Below are positions 1 through 8,684 of a stretch of 64,000 nucleotides of DNA, piece after piece. The position numbers were made by a program, and so were the translations under genes. Below the pieces are notes generated by a model. That model was not told the DNA's origin. It saw only the letters and a program-made list of their open reading frames with translations, and did not search any database. Source of the DNA: an uncultured Oceanospirillales bacterium (GTDB lineage: Bacteria > Pseudomonadota > Gammaproteobacteria > Xanthomonadales > SZUA-36); the NCBI GenBank assembly GCA_913055655.1, contig CAJXKA010000004.1:124001-188000 (forward strand). The letters run 5' to 3'. Every line of letters starts with the position of its first letter. Within the stretch, counting starts at the first letter, position 1.

Positions 1-23
1 GTTAAACACTTAACGATTCGCAT
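1..23 (-). CDS. Start of a gene running off the left edge
   Basis: On the minus strand an ATG at 23 opens a frame that continues to the window edge and reads M-R-I-V-K-C-L. A purine-rich Shine-Dalgarno stretch (GAGGAGGAG) lies about five bases upstream, at roughly 28-37, which is why I call a real start. Only seven codons are visible, so no function can be given. It would be divergent from ycgL, making about 24-230 a shared, relatively AT-rich promoter region in which I see no other gene. Confidence 0.45.
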
Positions 24-230
24 CTCGACTCCTCCTCATCTGGAATGTAGAAAACTCTTCTGCCAGTAATTATTAGTTCCTATTTAAAATAGCAGAACTC
101 AACGCCATCACGAATGAGATTTCAGTGAAATCTACGCGAAACTGTTCGCGTTAGTGTTCCATGACCATTCGGATTGCCGCTATAAGATAACCTCTTCAAT
201 TGCATTACCCTTTCAGGACAATCTCGAATC

Positions 231-509
231 ATGAAATGCAACATCCTCAAATCGAGACGACGTGACTTCACATACCTATACGTCCGCGAAGACATTGAGT
301 TGGAGGAACTGCCCAACGAACTTCTAAAAATGTTCGGCGAAACCGAGGCCGTGATGACGCTGGAACTATCGCGCGACCGCCCTTTGGCACAGGAAAACGT
401 TGAGAAAGTCATCGCCAACCTGGAAAGTGACGGTTACCACCTGCAACTCCCACCCAAAGACGATCCCAGCAGCTGGCTGGACCTGCCGAACAGCAAGGAG
501 AAGTCATGA
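231..509 (+). CDS. ycgL: YcgL domain-containing small protein
   Basis: A 92-residue protein matching the YcgL (DUF709) family, which is common in gammaproteobacteria and has no firmly established biochemical role. Visible hallmarks are the N-terminal segment KSRRRDFTYLYV, the phrase LPNELLKMFG near residues 27-36, and the C-terminal YHLQLPP. Length agrees with the family (about 90-100 residues). The stop codon overlaps the ATG of the next gene in an ATGA arrangement, so the two are probably translationally coupled. The family call is from motif memory. Confidence 0.85.
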   Translation: MKCNILKSRRRDFTYLYVREDIELEELPNELLKMFGETEAVMTLELSRDRPLAQENVEKVIANLESDGYHLQLPPKDDPSSWLDLPNSKEKS

Positions 510-805
510 TGCGTAAAAGCCTGGCGGCGACCCTGGCGGTCGTCATTCCGCTCGTTACCGTGCTGGTGTTGTCGCCCGGACTGGTCGCGCAGACCCCGGC
601 CGATGGATGCACGGAGTCGATCACGCTGTTCGAGGACGTGTCCCGGTTCGGGCGCAAGAACAGCGCGGCGAAGAACATGACGGAGACCCACCAGGAAATG
701 GCGGCCGAAGGTTGGTCTTTCGCCGACCAGGAAGTGTTGTACGAAAACGCCGACCTGGAAGGGTTTTACCTGACCTATACGCGGCCGGCGGCCTGCCGGC
801 GCTGA
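506..805 (+). CDS. Small secreted protein of unknown function
   Basis: A 99-residue protein with a clear N-terminal signal peptide: basic MMRKS, a hydrophobic stretch to about residue 26, and a likely cleavage after GLVAQ. The mature part is about 70 residues, mostly polar, with cysteines near residues 35 and 97 that could form one disulfide. Its start sits inside the stop codon of ycgL (ATGA), with an AAGGAG ribosome site in the end of ycgL. No family recognised. Probably periplasmic. It converges with the next gene, with 36 bases between. Confidence 0.65.
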   Translation: MMRKSLAATLAVVIPLVTVLVLSPGLVAQTPADGCTESITLFEDVSRFGRKNSAAKNMTETHQEMAAEGWSFADQEVLYENADLEGFYLTYTRPAACRR

Positions 806-841
806 AGCGAGTTTTCAGTTGCCACTTCCGTCACTATCGAT

Positions 842-1804
842 TCAGGCCAGGCGGTTCATCGGGGTGCCGCGCTCGAAGGCACGGATGACGGTGACCAGTT
901 GATCGACGAGCGCCTGGCGGGCGGTGACGCTGGCCCAGGCGTTGTGGGGTGTGAGCACCAGGTTGGGGATGTCGTCGGCCAGCAGGGGGTGGTCCGGCGG
1001 CGGCGGTTCCTGGCTGAGGGTGTCGACGCCGGCGCCGGCGATTTCACCGCTACGGAGTGCGTCAGCGAGCGCGGCCTCGTCGACGATGCCGCCGCGGGCG
1101 GTGTTGACCAGGATGGCGCGTTTTTTCATGTCGCGCAGTACGTCGGCGTCGATCATGTGGCGGGTTTCCGGCGTCAGGGGACAGTGCAATGTCAGCACGT
1201 CGGCGCTTCGGACCAGGTCCTTGAACGCGAGGCGGCTGGGGCGTGGTGAGCGGCCGCGGCGTTCGCCCACCAGGATGTTCATGCCCATGGCCCTGGCCAG
1301 GGTGGCCACGGCGCGGCCCAGGGTGCCGTAGCCGATCACGCCCAGTGAGAGTTGCGACAGTTCGCGGATGGGCTGGTCGTGCAGTGAAAACATCCCGGAT
1401 GACGACCATTCGCCGGACCGGGCCCGGCCGACGTAGAAGGTCTGGCGCGTGACCAGGTTCAGCACCATCGCCATGACATGCTGGGCCACGGAGCCGCTGC
1501 AGTAATCCCGAACGTTGCAGACCACCACGCCACGCTCGCGCGCCGCGGCCAAGTCGACGTTGTCGGCGCCGGTGGCGGCAATGGCGACCAGTTTCAGTTC
1601 CGGGGCGGCGTCGAGCTCGGCCGCGCCGATGCGCACCTTGTTGGTGATGGCGATGTCGGCGCCGCTCAGACGTTCAGCCGTTTCACCGGGCGCGGTGAGA
1701 TCGTGGCGGCGCCACTCGGGCAGGATGCGGTCGAGCGCGTCCAGCCGCAACTCACCGTTATCGACGGTGGCGAGGTCCAGGAAGACACCGGTGCGGAGAT
1801 TCAT
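842..1804 (-). CDS. D-2-hydroxyacid dehydrogenase (glycerate dehydrogenase-like)
   Basis: A 320-residue NAD(P)-dependent D-isomer 2-hydroxyacid dehydrogenase, reducing a 2-oxoacid such as hydroxypyruvate or glyoxylate to the D-hydroxyacid. The nucleotide-binding Rossmann motif GVIGYGTLGRAVA lies near residues 155-167. The catalytic Arg is in NTARGGIVDEAAL, the Glu in GAGVDTLSQEPPP and the His in LTPHNAW near residue 290. Length is normal. It is 25 bases downstream of exbD on the same strand and is probably the last gene of the glmU-glmS-exbD run. The substrate cannot be fixed from sequence; an hprA-like role is the best guess. Confidence 0.85.
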   Translation of the reverse strand: MNLRTGVFLDLATVDNGELRLDALDRILPEWRRHDLTAPGETAERLSGADIAITNKVRIGAAELDAAPELKLVAIAATGADNVDLAAARERGVVVCNVRDYCSGSVAQHVMAMVLNLVTRQTFYVGRARSGEWSSSGMFSLHDQPIRELSQLSLGVIGYGTLGRAVATLARAMGMNILVGERRGRSPRPSRLAFKDLVRSADVLTLHCPLTPETRHMIDADVLRDMKKRAILVNTARGGIVDEAALADALRSGEIAGAGVDTLSQEPPPPDHPLLADDIPNLVLTPHNAWASVTARQALVDQLVTVIRAFERGTPMNRLA

Positions 1805-1829
1805 GCGCGGCGCACCACGCGGCGTGAAA

Positions 1830-2237
1830 TCATTGCTGGGTTGTGGTGGCCACGTTGACGTTGGTGATGTCCACGGCCTTGGCCGCGTTCATCACGGTCA
1901 CCAGCGCGTCGGTTTCGGCGTCCGGGTGGGCGGCCACGATCAGCGGTGAATCGGGCTTTTCGGCTTTCTGGCGCTCCAGGTTGGCTTGCACGGCCTTCGG
2001 CTCCAGCATGCGACCCTGCAACGAAATATTGCTGCTGCCGTCGATCTTCACCACGATCGGCCCCTTCTTCTGCTCGACTTCCTGCGGCGGCGCCGTGGAC
2101 GGTCGCGACACCTCGAGGCCCTTTTCCTTGACGAAGGACGTGGTGACAATAAAGAAAATCAACATGATGAAGACGATGTCCAGCATCGGCGTGATGTTGA
2201 TTTCCGCCTCTTCGTCGCTGCGATGTCTTCTGCGCAT
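1830..2237 (-). CDS. exbD: ExbD/TolR-type biopolymer transport protein
   Basis: A 135-residue inner-membrane protein of the ExbD/TolR family, the stator partner that uses proton motive force with ExbB/TolQ to energise TonB or TolA. It has a short basic N-terminus and one transmembrane helix near residues 16-36 containing the family's essential Asp (ITPMLDIVFIMLIFF). A periplasmic domain follows, ending with the usual ALVTVMNAAKA-like helix. Unusually, no ExbB/TolQ or TonB gene is next to it; it lies between glmS (26-base gap) and a hydroxyacid dehydrogenase. It may work with a partner encoded elsewhere. Confidence 0.88.
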   Translation of the reverse strand: MRRRHRSDEEAEINITPMLDIVFIMLIFFIVTTSFVKEKGLEVSRPSTAPPQEVEQKKGPIVVKIDGSSNISLQGRMLEPKAVQANLERQKAEKPDSPLIVAAHPDAETDALVTVMNAAKAVDITNVNVATTTQQ

Positions 2238-2263
2238 GATCGTTTACCTCTTAACGCGTCCGG

Positions 2264-4096
2264 CTATTCTACCGTGACGCTCTTGGCCAGGTTGCGTGGC
2301 TGGTCGACATCCGTGCCGCGGATGACGGCGACATGATACGCCAACAGCTGCAGCGGCACCGTCATGACCACCGGCGCGAGGAACGGGCCGCCCGTGTCCA
2401 CGCTCATGATATGACCGTGGCGTTCGTGAAAGTTCGCCGCCACTTTCCTGTCGGCGATGACGTAGAGTTGCCCGCCGCGCGCCTGGACTTCCTCGATGTT
2501 GCTGATCAGCTTCTGCAGCAGCGCGTCGTTGGGGGCGACGGCCACCACCGGCATGTCGCGGTCGACCAGCGCCAGCGGCCCGTGTTTCAGTTCGCCCGCG
2601 GCGTAGGCCTCGGCATGGATGTAGCTGATCTCTTTCAACTTCAGCGCGCCCTCCATGGCGATGGGGTAATGACCACCACGGCCCAGGAAAAGCGCGTTCT
2701 GCTTGTTGACGAAGTGCGCGGACAGCTCACGGATTTCTTCATCCAGGTCCAGCGCGCGGTTCAGCAGGTCGGGCAGGCGGTGCAGGTCGTCGACGGCGGA
2801 TTCATACACGGCCGGGTCCATGCCGCGGATACGGCCCAGTTCCAGCAGCAATAACTGCAACGCGACCAGCTGGGTCGTGAACGCCTTGGTCGACGCGACG
2901 CCGATTTCCGGGCCGGCGCGGGTCATCAGCACCAGCTCGGACTCGCGCACGATGGAGCTTTCCGGCACGTTGCAGATGGCCATGGTGGCCAGGTAGCCCG
3001 CCTGTTTGGCGTGTCGCAGCGCCGCCAGGGTATCGGCGGTTTCGCCCGACTGAGAGATGGTCACGTACAGGCAGTCATCCGGCACCACGGGTGAGCGGTA
3101 GCGGTACTCGCTGGCCACTTCCACCTGGCAGGGAATGCCGGCGGTCTCTTCAATCTGGTACCGGGCCACCAGGCCGGCGTGATAGGCGGTGCCGCAGGCG
3201 ACAATGTGCACGTTGCGCACCTCCTCCAGCATGGCCTCCGCGCCCACGCCGAAAATGTTGGGCAGGATGCGGTTCACGCCCAGCCGCCCTTCCAGGGTCT
3301 CGGCCACGGCGCGGGGCTGTTCGTGGATTTCCTTGAGCATGTAGTGGTCGTACTCACCGCGCTGGACGGCGTCGGCGTTCATTTCCGCCACCTTCACGGG
3401 TCGCTCGGCCGCGTCGCCATTCTCGTCGACAATGCGGTAGCCATCTTTATCGATGGCGACGATATCGCCTTCTTCCAGGTAGACGAACCGCTTGGTCTCG
3501 GTCAGCAAGGGGTAGATGTCCGAGGCCAGGTAGTGTTCACCGTCGCCCAGGCCCAGCACCATGGGGCTGCCGCGGCGTGCGCCGACCACCACGCCCGGCT
3601 CATCGGCCGCGACCACGGCAATGGCAAACGCGCCGTGCAGTCGCTCGACCGCGTTGCGGACGGCTTCGAACAGGTCGTGTCCCGCGTCCAGGTAGTGCGC
3701 CACCAGGTGCACCATGACCTCGGTGTCGGTTTCCGATGTGAACTCGCGGCCCTCGGCCGCCAGTTCGGCGCGCAGCGCTTCGTGGTTCTCGATGATGCCG
3801 TTGTGCACCAGGCCGACGCGCTCGCCGGAGAGCATCGGGTGGGCATTGCGGTCGCTGGGAACGCCGTGGGTGGCCCAGCGCGTGTGGGCGATCCCGCAGT
3901 GGCCGTCCACCGGCTGCGCTTCGAGCAGCGATTCCAGCGCCGCCACCTTGCCCATGATGCGACGGCGCTCCACCCGGCCGTCGGCCTGCAGGGCAACGCC
4001 GGCGGAGTCATAGCCGCGGTATTCCAGCGCTTTCAGGCCCGCGACCAGGACGCCGGTGACGTCCCGGCTGGCGGTCATGGCGACGATTCCACACAT
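2264..4096 (-). CDS. glmS: Glutamine-fructose-6-phosphate aminotransferase
   Basis: A 610-residue GlmS, making glucosamine-6-phosphate from fructose-6-phosphate and glutamine, the first step of UDP-GlcNAc synthesis. The N-terminal glutaminase starts MCGIVAMT, so Cys2 becomes the N-terminal nucleophile. The two SIS sugar-phosphate domains occupy about residues 285-430 and 460-600, with SQSGETADTLAAL in the first. The C-terminus LAKSVTVE is the conserved catalytic tail. Length is full. It starts six bases after glmU on the same strand. I saw no glmS ribozyme, which is expected outside Firmicutes. Confidence 0.98.
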   Translation of the reverse strand: MCGIVAMTASRDVTGVLVAGLKALEYRGYDSAGVALQADGRVERRRIMGKVAALESLLEAQPVDGHCGIAHTRWATHGVPSDRNAHPMLSGERVGLVHNGIIENHEALRAELAAEGREFTSETDTEVMVHLVAHYLDAGHDLFEAVRNAVERLHGAFAIAVVAADEPGVVVGARRGSPMVLGLGDGEHYLASDIYPLLTETKRFVYLEEGDIVAIDKDGYRIVDENGDAAERPVKVAEMNADAVQRGEYDHYMLKEIHEQPRAVAETLEGRLGVNRILPNIFGVGAEAMLEEVRNVHIVACGTAYHAGLVARYQIEETAGIPCQVEVASEYRYRSPVVPDDCLYVTISQSGETADTLAALRHAKQAGYLATMAICNVPESSIVRESELVLMTRAGPEIGVASTKAFTTQLVALQLLLLELGRIRGMDPAVYESAVDDLHRLPDLLNRALDLDEEIRELSAHFVNKQNALFLGRGGHYPIAMEGALKLKEISYIHAEAYAAGELKHGPLALVDRDMPVVAVAPNDALLQKLISNIEEVQARGGQLYVIADRKVAANFHERHGHIMSVDTGGPFLAPVVMTVPLQLLAYHVAVIRGTDVDQPRNLAKSVTVE

Positions 4097-4102
4097 GGTT
4101 GG

Positions 4103-5476
4103 TCAGTCCAGCTTCTTCGTCGGGCGCTTCCAGCCCTTCACGGTCACTTGCTTCGACCGGCTGACCGTGAGCTGGTGATCGGGCGCGTCCCGCACGATGG
4201 TCGAACCGGCACCGATGGTGGCGCCCTTGCCGACCGTGACCGGCGCAACCAGCTGGGTGTCGGAGCCGATAAACGCGCCATCGCCGATGACCGTCTTGAA
4301 CTTGTTCACGCCATCGTAGTTGCAGGTGATGGTGCCGGCGCCGATGTTCACGCCCTGGCCGATTACGGCGTCACCCAGGTAAGTCAGGTGGCTGGCCTTG
4401 CTGCCGGCCGCCAGTGTCGTGTTCTTGACCTCGACGAAGTTGCCGACGCGCGTGCCCTCGGCCAGCTGGGTGCCGGGGCGCACCCTGGCGAACGGGCCGA
4501 TATCGCAGGCGCCGGTGGTGGTCACGCCTTCCAGCACACTGTGCGCGTGGACGCGGGTGCCGGCCGCCAGGCGGCAATCCTTCAGCACGCAGCCGGGGCC
4601 GACCTGGACGTTGTCACCCAGCTCACAATCGCCCTCGATGACCACGTTGATGTCCAGGTGAATGTCCTGGCCGGCTTGCAGCCGGCCGCGCAGATCGAAG
4701 CGGGCCGGGTCGACGATCGTGACACCACCGCGCATCAACGCCTCGGCCGCCAGCACGCGGTGCCGCGACGCGAGTTCGGCCAGCTGGACACGGTCATTGG
4801 CGCCTTCCAGCAGGCCGGCGTCCGGCGCGATCACGGCGTCAATCTCGGTCCCGTCGGCGCGCGCCATGGCGACGATATCGGTCAGGTAGAACTCGCCCTG
4901 CGCGTTGCCGGACTCCAGGCGGCCCAGCCACTGGGCCAGTTGACCAGCAGGTGCCCGCAGGATGCCGCTGTTCACTTCACCAATTGCGCGCTGCGCGTCG
5001 GTGGCATCGCGATGCTCGACAATGCCCTCGATGACACCGTCGGCATCGCGCACGATGCGGCCGTAGCCTGCCGGATCGGGGGGCGCCAGCGTCAGCAGCG
5101 CCAGGCCGTCGGGGCACGTCGATAAAAGCTCAGCCAGCAGTGATGCGGGCACCAGTGGTGTGTCGCCGTATAGCACCAGGACATCGGCGTCAGCCGGAAT
5201 TCCGGGCATGGCCTGCTGGACGGCGTGGCCGGTGCCCAGCCGTTCACGCTGCCCGGCCCACTGCAGGTCTTCAGCGCCTTCAAATGCCTCTCGCACCGCG
5301 GGCACAGCCGGGTTGTAGACCACGTGAATACGCGCCGGCGAAAGCGCTCGCGCCGCGTCGATCACGTGGCCCAGCATGGGTTTTCCGCCCAACGGATGCA
5401 GCACCTTGGGCAGGCGCGAGCGCATGCGGGTGCCGTCGCCGGCGGCAAGAATGACGATGTGCAGTGGTCGGGTCAT
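4103..5476 (-). CDS. glmU: Bifunctional UDP-GlcNAc pyrophosphorylase / GlcN-1-P acetyltransferase
   Basis: A 457-residue GlmU that acetylates glucosamine-1-phosphate and uridylates the product to UDP-GlcNAc, feeding peptidoglycan and LPS synthesis. The N-terminal pyrophosphorylase domain carries LAAGDGTRMRSRLPKVL near residues 11-27. From about residue 250 the protein is a left-handed beta-helix with repeated hexapeptides such as IGDGAFIG and VGKGATIGAG. The active-site stretch TYLGDAVIGQGVNIGAGT lies in the C-terminal half. Full length. It forms a tight pair with glmS. In many gammaproteobacteria glmU follows atpC; here atpC is about 54 kb away in the same orientation. Confidence 0.98.
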   Translation of the reverse strand: MTRPLHIVILAAGDGTRMRSRLPKVLHPLGGKPMLGHVIDAARALSPARIHVVYNPAVPAVREAFEGAEDLQWAGQRERLGTGHAVQQAMPGIPADADVLVLYGDTPLVPASLLAELLSTCPDGLALLTLAPPDPAGYGRIVRDADGVIEGIVEHRDATDAQRAIGEVNSGILRAPAGQLAQWLGRLESGNAQGEFYLTDIVAMARADGTEIDAVIAPDAGLLEGANDRVQLAELASRHRVLAAEALMRGGVTIVDPARFDLRGRLQAGQDIHLDINVVIEGDCELGDNVQVGPGCVLKDCRLAAGTRVHAHSVLEGVTTTGACDIGPFARVRPGTQLAEGTRVGNFVEVKNTTLAAGSKASHLTYLGDAVIGQGVNIGAGTITCNYDGVNKFKTVIGDGAFIGSDTQLVAPVTVGKGATIGAGSTIVRDAPDHQLTVSRSKQVTVKGWKRPTKKLD

Positions 5477-5541
5477 CGAAAGGCCTTTCGTCGGGAGCGA
5501 AAGTATAGCGGCTCACCGCATACGCCTCCATGCGGCGCGGT

Positions 5542-6162
5542 TTATGTCTGCGTAGTGTCTGCCGCGTAGAGCCTGAACGCGGCCAGGTCGGCTGGATCGT
5601 CCAGGTCCCAGGCTGCGTCCGGCAATGCGTGGAACCGAACATTGGGGCGGTGCTGGACCAGGAGACGGCGGGCACCCTCGTCGCCGCTCATCCGTAGCAG
5701 TTGCGTGAAGAATCCCCTGGGAAAAATCACGGGCGGCCCGAAGGTCTGGGCCCAGCGCGCCGCCAGGATCCGGGCCGGTTGGCGCCGCCAGGCACCAACG
5801 AAATCAGCCAGCTGGCACGCATCAAGCCGGTACTGGTCGCACGTCATGATCAACACGGCGCCCGCCCTTGCGGGGAGCTTGTCGACACCAAACGCCAGGG
5901 ATGTTCCCATCCCCTCCGCCCAGCGCGCGTTGTGCTCGACCCGGGCCGACAGGTCTTCAAGTGCGAGTTCCGTTTCCGCTCGCCGGGCGCCCGTGACCAC
6001 CCAGGTGACGTCGGTCACCTCGCCCAGGAATCGCGCGGCACGGCGCACCAGTGGTTCGCCATGCAGTTCAACCAGTTGCTTTGGGCGGCCCAGGCGCGAA
6101 GAACCCCCGGCTGCCAGGAGCAGGCCATGGAGTTCAGTGTTCACCGAGAACCCCACCGTCAC
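5542..6162 (-). CDS. MocA-like molybdenum cofactor nucleotidyltransferase
   Basis: A 206-residue nucleotidyltransferase of the MobA/MocA type. The N-terminal nucleotide-binding signature LLLAAGGSSRLGRPKQL (about residues 13-29) and the metal-binding MTCDQYR near residue 108 are visible. Relatives transfer CMP to molybdopterin, making the cytosine dinucleotide cofactor of xanthine dehydrogenase-type enzymes. It follows xdhC with a 29-base overlap, an arrangement seen in Mo-hydroxylase maturation operons. A GTG about six codons downstream is an alternative start. No Mo-hydroxylase is in the window, and NasA would use a guanine dinucleotide cofactor, so its client lies elsewhere. Confidence 0.78.
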   Translation of the reverse strand: MTVGFSVNTELHGLLLAAGGSSRLGRPKQLVELHGEPLVRRAARFLGEVTDVTWVVTGARRAETELALEDLSARVEHNARWAEGMGTSLAFGVDKLPARAGAVLIMTCDQYRLDACQLADFVGAWRRQPARILAARWAQTFGPPVIFPRGFFTQLLRMSGDEGARRLLVQHRPNVRFHALPDAAWDLDDPADLAAFRLYAADTTQT

Positions 6163-7225
6163 GGCCGTTCAGGTGCGCGTGGATCGCCGCGACAATGGAC
6201 AGCGCCACCGACGCCGGCAGTTCCGCGCCGATGTCCAGTCCCGCAGGGCCGAATACATTCAATTCCATATCGCCCAACTGCTCCAGCAGGGTCTTTCGGC
6301 GCCGCGATGGTCCGAGCAACCCGACCCAGGTGGGCGGGGCGGCGGCGAGCGCCCGGAGGTAGGCCAGGTCGTGGCCGACATGGTGCGACATCACCACCGC
6401 GGCCGTAACACCATCAAGCTGCATGACATTCAACGCCTCCGGGCGTTGCCGGATTACGTCGGTTCCTGCCGGGAACCGGCTCACCTGGGCAAACGCCCCA
6501 CGATGATCAACAACGCGACATCGCCAACCCAGCGCACGGACCTGCTCGGCCACCGGCACGGCGTCGGGACCGGCGCCACAGACCAGGACCAGGGGCGGGG
6601 GCGTGATGTCGATGGCCAGAAGGTCTGCTTCAGCCCCATCGATATTCACGCCACAACGCCTTGTGCGTGGGGCGCCCAGGCGGGCCTGTGAATCGATGTC
6701 CGGCTTCTCCACGCAATCCCAGGCCCGAGCGATATCGGCGTCCCCGATCACCGAACCGTTGTCCCGTACCAGCGCCAGCCCGGCAGACGCGGACTGATCG
6801 TGGCCGGACGTCTCCGATGTCACCCGCTGGAGCAGCCGGCAGGCTTCACCCTTTTCCGCCGCCTGGAACGCGGCCTCGAGTACACGTGAGCCATCGCCCA
6901 CGAACACCGGCCATAACTGGATCAGCAGGTCGCCGCCACAACCGAGGCCCAGCCCCATGACGAGTTCAGGATCATCGTGCAGGTCGTAGCGGACCAGGCG
7001 GGGCCGGGCTTCCCGGAAAACCGCCACGGCATGGCCGGCCAGGTCGCCTTCAAGGCAACCGCCGGACACCAGGCCACCATGCGCGCCGCTCTCGGAGAGC
7101 AGCATGAGGGCGCCGGGCTTCCGGTAAGTGGACCCCGCCGTTTCGACGACGGTGGCGAGCACCAGCCGCTCCGTGTCATGCCGGTCTGAGTAGAACCTCG
7201 CCAACGATTCCAGTCCAAGATGCAT
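6134..7225 (-). CDS. xdhC: XdhC/CoxI family Mo-hydroxylase maturation factor
   Basis: A 363-residue two-domain XdhC-type protein, which in characterised systems binds and sulfurates molybdenum cofactor before insertion into xanthine dehydrogenase-like enzymes. The N-terminal XdhC/CoxI domain shows VVETAGSTYRKPGALML near residues 27-43, GGLVSGGCLEGD, and GLGCGGDLLI. The C-terminal Rossmann-like domain contains LVLVCGAGPDAVPVAEQ, the conserved VVMSHHVGHD and YVGLLGP-like WVGLLGPSRR. It lies just downstream of an M23 peptidase gene and overlaps the MocA-like gene. No xanthine or CO dehydrogenase subunits are present nearby. Confidence 0.88.
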   Translation of the reverse strand: MHLGLESLARFYSDRHDTERLVLATVVETAGSTYRKPGALMLLSESGAHGGLVSGGCLEGDLAGHAVAVFREARPRLVRYDLHDDPELVMGLGLGCGGDLLIQLWPVFVGDGSRVLEAAFQAAEKGEACRLLQRVTSETSGHDQSASAGLALVRDNGSVIGDADIARAWDCVEKPDIDSQARLGAPRTRRCGVNIDGAEADLLAIDITPPPLVLVCGAGPDAVPVAEQVRALGWRCRVVDHRGAFAQVSRFPAGTDVIRQRPEALNVMQLDGVTAAVVMSHHVGHDLAYLRALAAAPPTWVGLLGPSRRRKTLLEQLGDMELNVFGPAGLDIGAELPASVALSIVAAIHAHLNGRDGGVLGEH

Positions 7226-7240
7226 GACGCGAGTTTCCGC

Positions 7241-8173
7241 TCAGCGGCCAGCCGTATCAACGTCTGGTTTGACCAGGTCGCCCCGGACCAGGAACCGGCC
7301 ATCCAGCAACATGGGTACCGACCGGCCGTCGAGCGCATCGTAAGGGCCGCCACCGCGCGCAACCTGCAAATGCAGGTGCGGCTCGGACGTGTTCCCGCTG
7401 TTGCCGACCCGGCCGAGCAGGTCACCCGTGGCGACGATATCGCCTTCGGACACCTCCAGGCTGCCATTCATCATGTGCGCGAGTAGCACCTTCGTGTCCT
7501 GGCAGCCCAGCAGCACGTGGTTTCCGGCCAGGTTATGCCGGTCAGCCTGCCCGGGAAAAAGGTCAGGGTGACCATCCTCGGCGACGCGCACTTCACCGTC
7601 GCAGGGCGCATAGATCCGGTGCCCGAAAATCGCGTACGCGGCCGGCCCGGCCCGGCCGGAAAACCAGTCCAGGCGGGAGCCGAGGGCGTTCATGCCGATG
7701 ATATCGATTGCGTAGTCCTGCGGGGATATGCCGTGGTGGCCATTGATGACCCGGCTGGCGCCGCCCTGGCCGACGACATAGAAGCCATCCTGTAACGGCA
7801 TCGCCATACGTACCGGTTCAGACGGCGCCCGGGAGGCCGAAAGCACTTTCCAGTCCGCCCATCCGAAGACGCCGATCACCGCGAGGAAAAATACGGCGAA
7901 CAGGGCCTGGTAAACCCGGTCGGGCGGCCCGGCCAGGCGCGTGCCGATACGCGCCCAGGCGGCCAGCGCGGCGATCGCGAATGCGAACGGCAGCAACATC
8001 CTGAGATACATACTGGTGATGTGCCACGGCAGCACCAGCCATGCCAGGAAGAGCACCAGCCCGTAGCCGACCACGCTGAGCAGGTAGAGCAGGAAATTCG
8101 GTGGCCTTGAAAAGGCGAGCGCAGCCAGCAGCGCCGTCGGCACCAGCAGGGAGATCAGGATGATGAAGACCAT
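7241..8173 (-). CDS. Membrane-anchored M23 (LytM-type) peptidase
   Basis: A 310-residue protein with three to four N-terminal transmembrane helices (residues about 1-125) followed by a periplasmic M23 metallopeptidase domain. The domain shows QDYAIDI, a GNHVLLG strand, LLAHMMNGSL, and the terminal zinc motif GNTSEPHLHLQ near residue 268. M23 enzymes cleave peptidoglycan cross-links or act as inactive LytM regulators. The HxH metal site is intact; the first metal ligand is harder to place because QDYAID replaces the classical HxGxD. It is followed by xdhC after 15 bases, with no evident functional link. Confidence 0.82.
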   Translation of the reverse strand: MVFIILISLLVPTALLAALAFSRPPNFLLYLLSVVGYGLVLFLAWLVLPWHITSMYLRMLLPFAFAIAALAAWARIGTRLAGPPDRVYQALFAVFFLAVIGVFGWADWKVLSASRAPSEPVRMAMPLQDGFYVVGQGGASRVINGHHGISPQDYAIDIIGMNALGSRLDWFSGRAGPAAYAIFGHRIYAPCDGEVRVAEDGHPDLFPGQADRHNLAGNHVLLGCQDTKVLLAHMMNGSLEVSEGDIVATGDLLGRVGNSGNTSEPHLHLQVARGGGPYDALDGRSVPMLLDGRFLVRGDLVKPDVDTAGR

Positions 8174-8188
8174 GAACCGACTGGCCGG

Positions 8189-8626
8189 TCAGTTGATCCA
8201 GCCCTGGTGACGCGCCTGTCCCGCGACCATCAGCAGGTAAATGGCGATCACGATGATCAGGACCGGCATGACCACGCCGGCCGTGCCATAGACTTCGAGC
8301 GCCTTGGACATGACAAAGACGTGGAACATCTGCACCGCGATTCCGGCCAGGGACAGTGTGAACGCCGGCACCGCGAGTGAACTCCTGATCACCAGGAAGA
8401 ATGACCCCAGGAACCCGCCGAACACGGCAATGGCATGCGCCCATTCCACCCAGGTTGGCTGGTTCTCGATCAGCGCCCGCTGGGCCTCCGGCATGTCGAC
8501 CAGCATTGCCGGGGTAATCAGGAACGCCTGGTAGAACCAGGCCGCAACCCCCAGCAGGTTCCACACCAACGCCACGATGGCCACCCACCGGAACCAACCG
8601 GGCACCTGGATCGTTTTCCGGATCAT
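8189..8626 (-). CDS. Small four-helix membrane protein, unknown function
   Basis: A 145-residue hydrophobic protein with four predicted transmembrane helices, at about residues 14-36, 62-82, 86-107 and 115-137. The frame stays open upstream to 8749, but I start at the ATG at 8626. It has a good ribosome site (AAGGGGGAAA) immediately before it, and the longer version would run into the carbonic anhydrase gene. The pattern WNLLGVAAWFYQ, then MPEAQRALIENQP, then FGGFLGSFFLV resembles a widespread family sometimes labelled putative sugar transporter, without experimental support. Confidence 0.7.
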   Translation of the reverse strand: MIRKTIQVPGWFRWVAIVALVWNLLGVAAWFYQAFLITPAMLVDMPEAQRALIENQPTWVEWAHAIAVFGGFLGSFFLVIRSSLAVPAFTLSLAGIAVQMFHVFVMSKALEVYGTAGVVMPVLIIVIAIYLLMVAGQARHQGWIN

Positions 8627-8684
8627 AATTTTCCCCCTTGTCTGCGTTGACCGGGCCTTCGCCGTGACCCGACCGTTAAAGTTA

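Noticed and set aside
3179..5125. Long plus-strand open frame of 648 codons opposite glmS and glmU
   Set aside because: It is antisense to two unmistakable genes and its translation is low-complexity Gly/Ala/Val/His text typical of GC-rich shadow frames.
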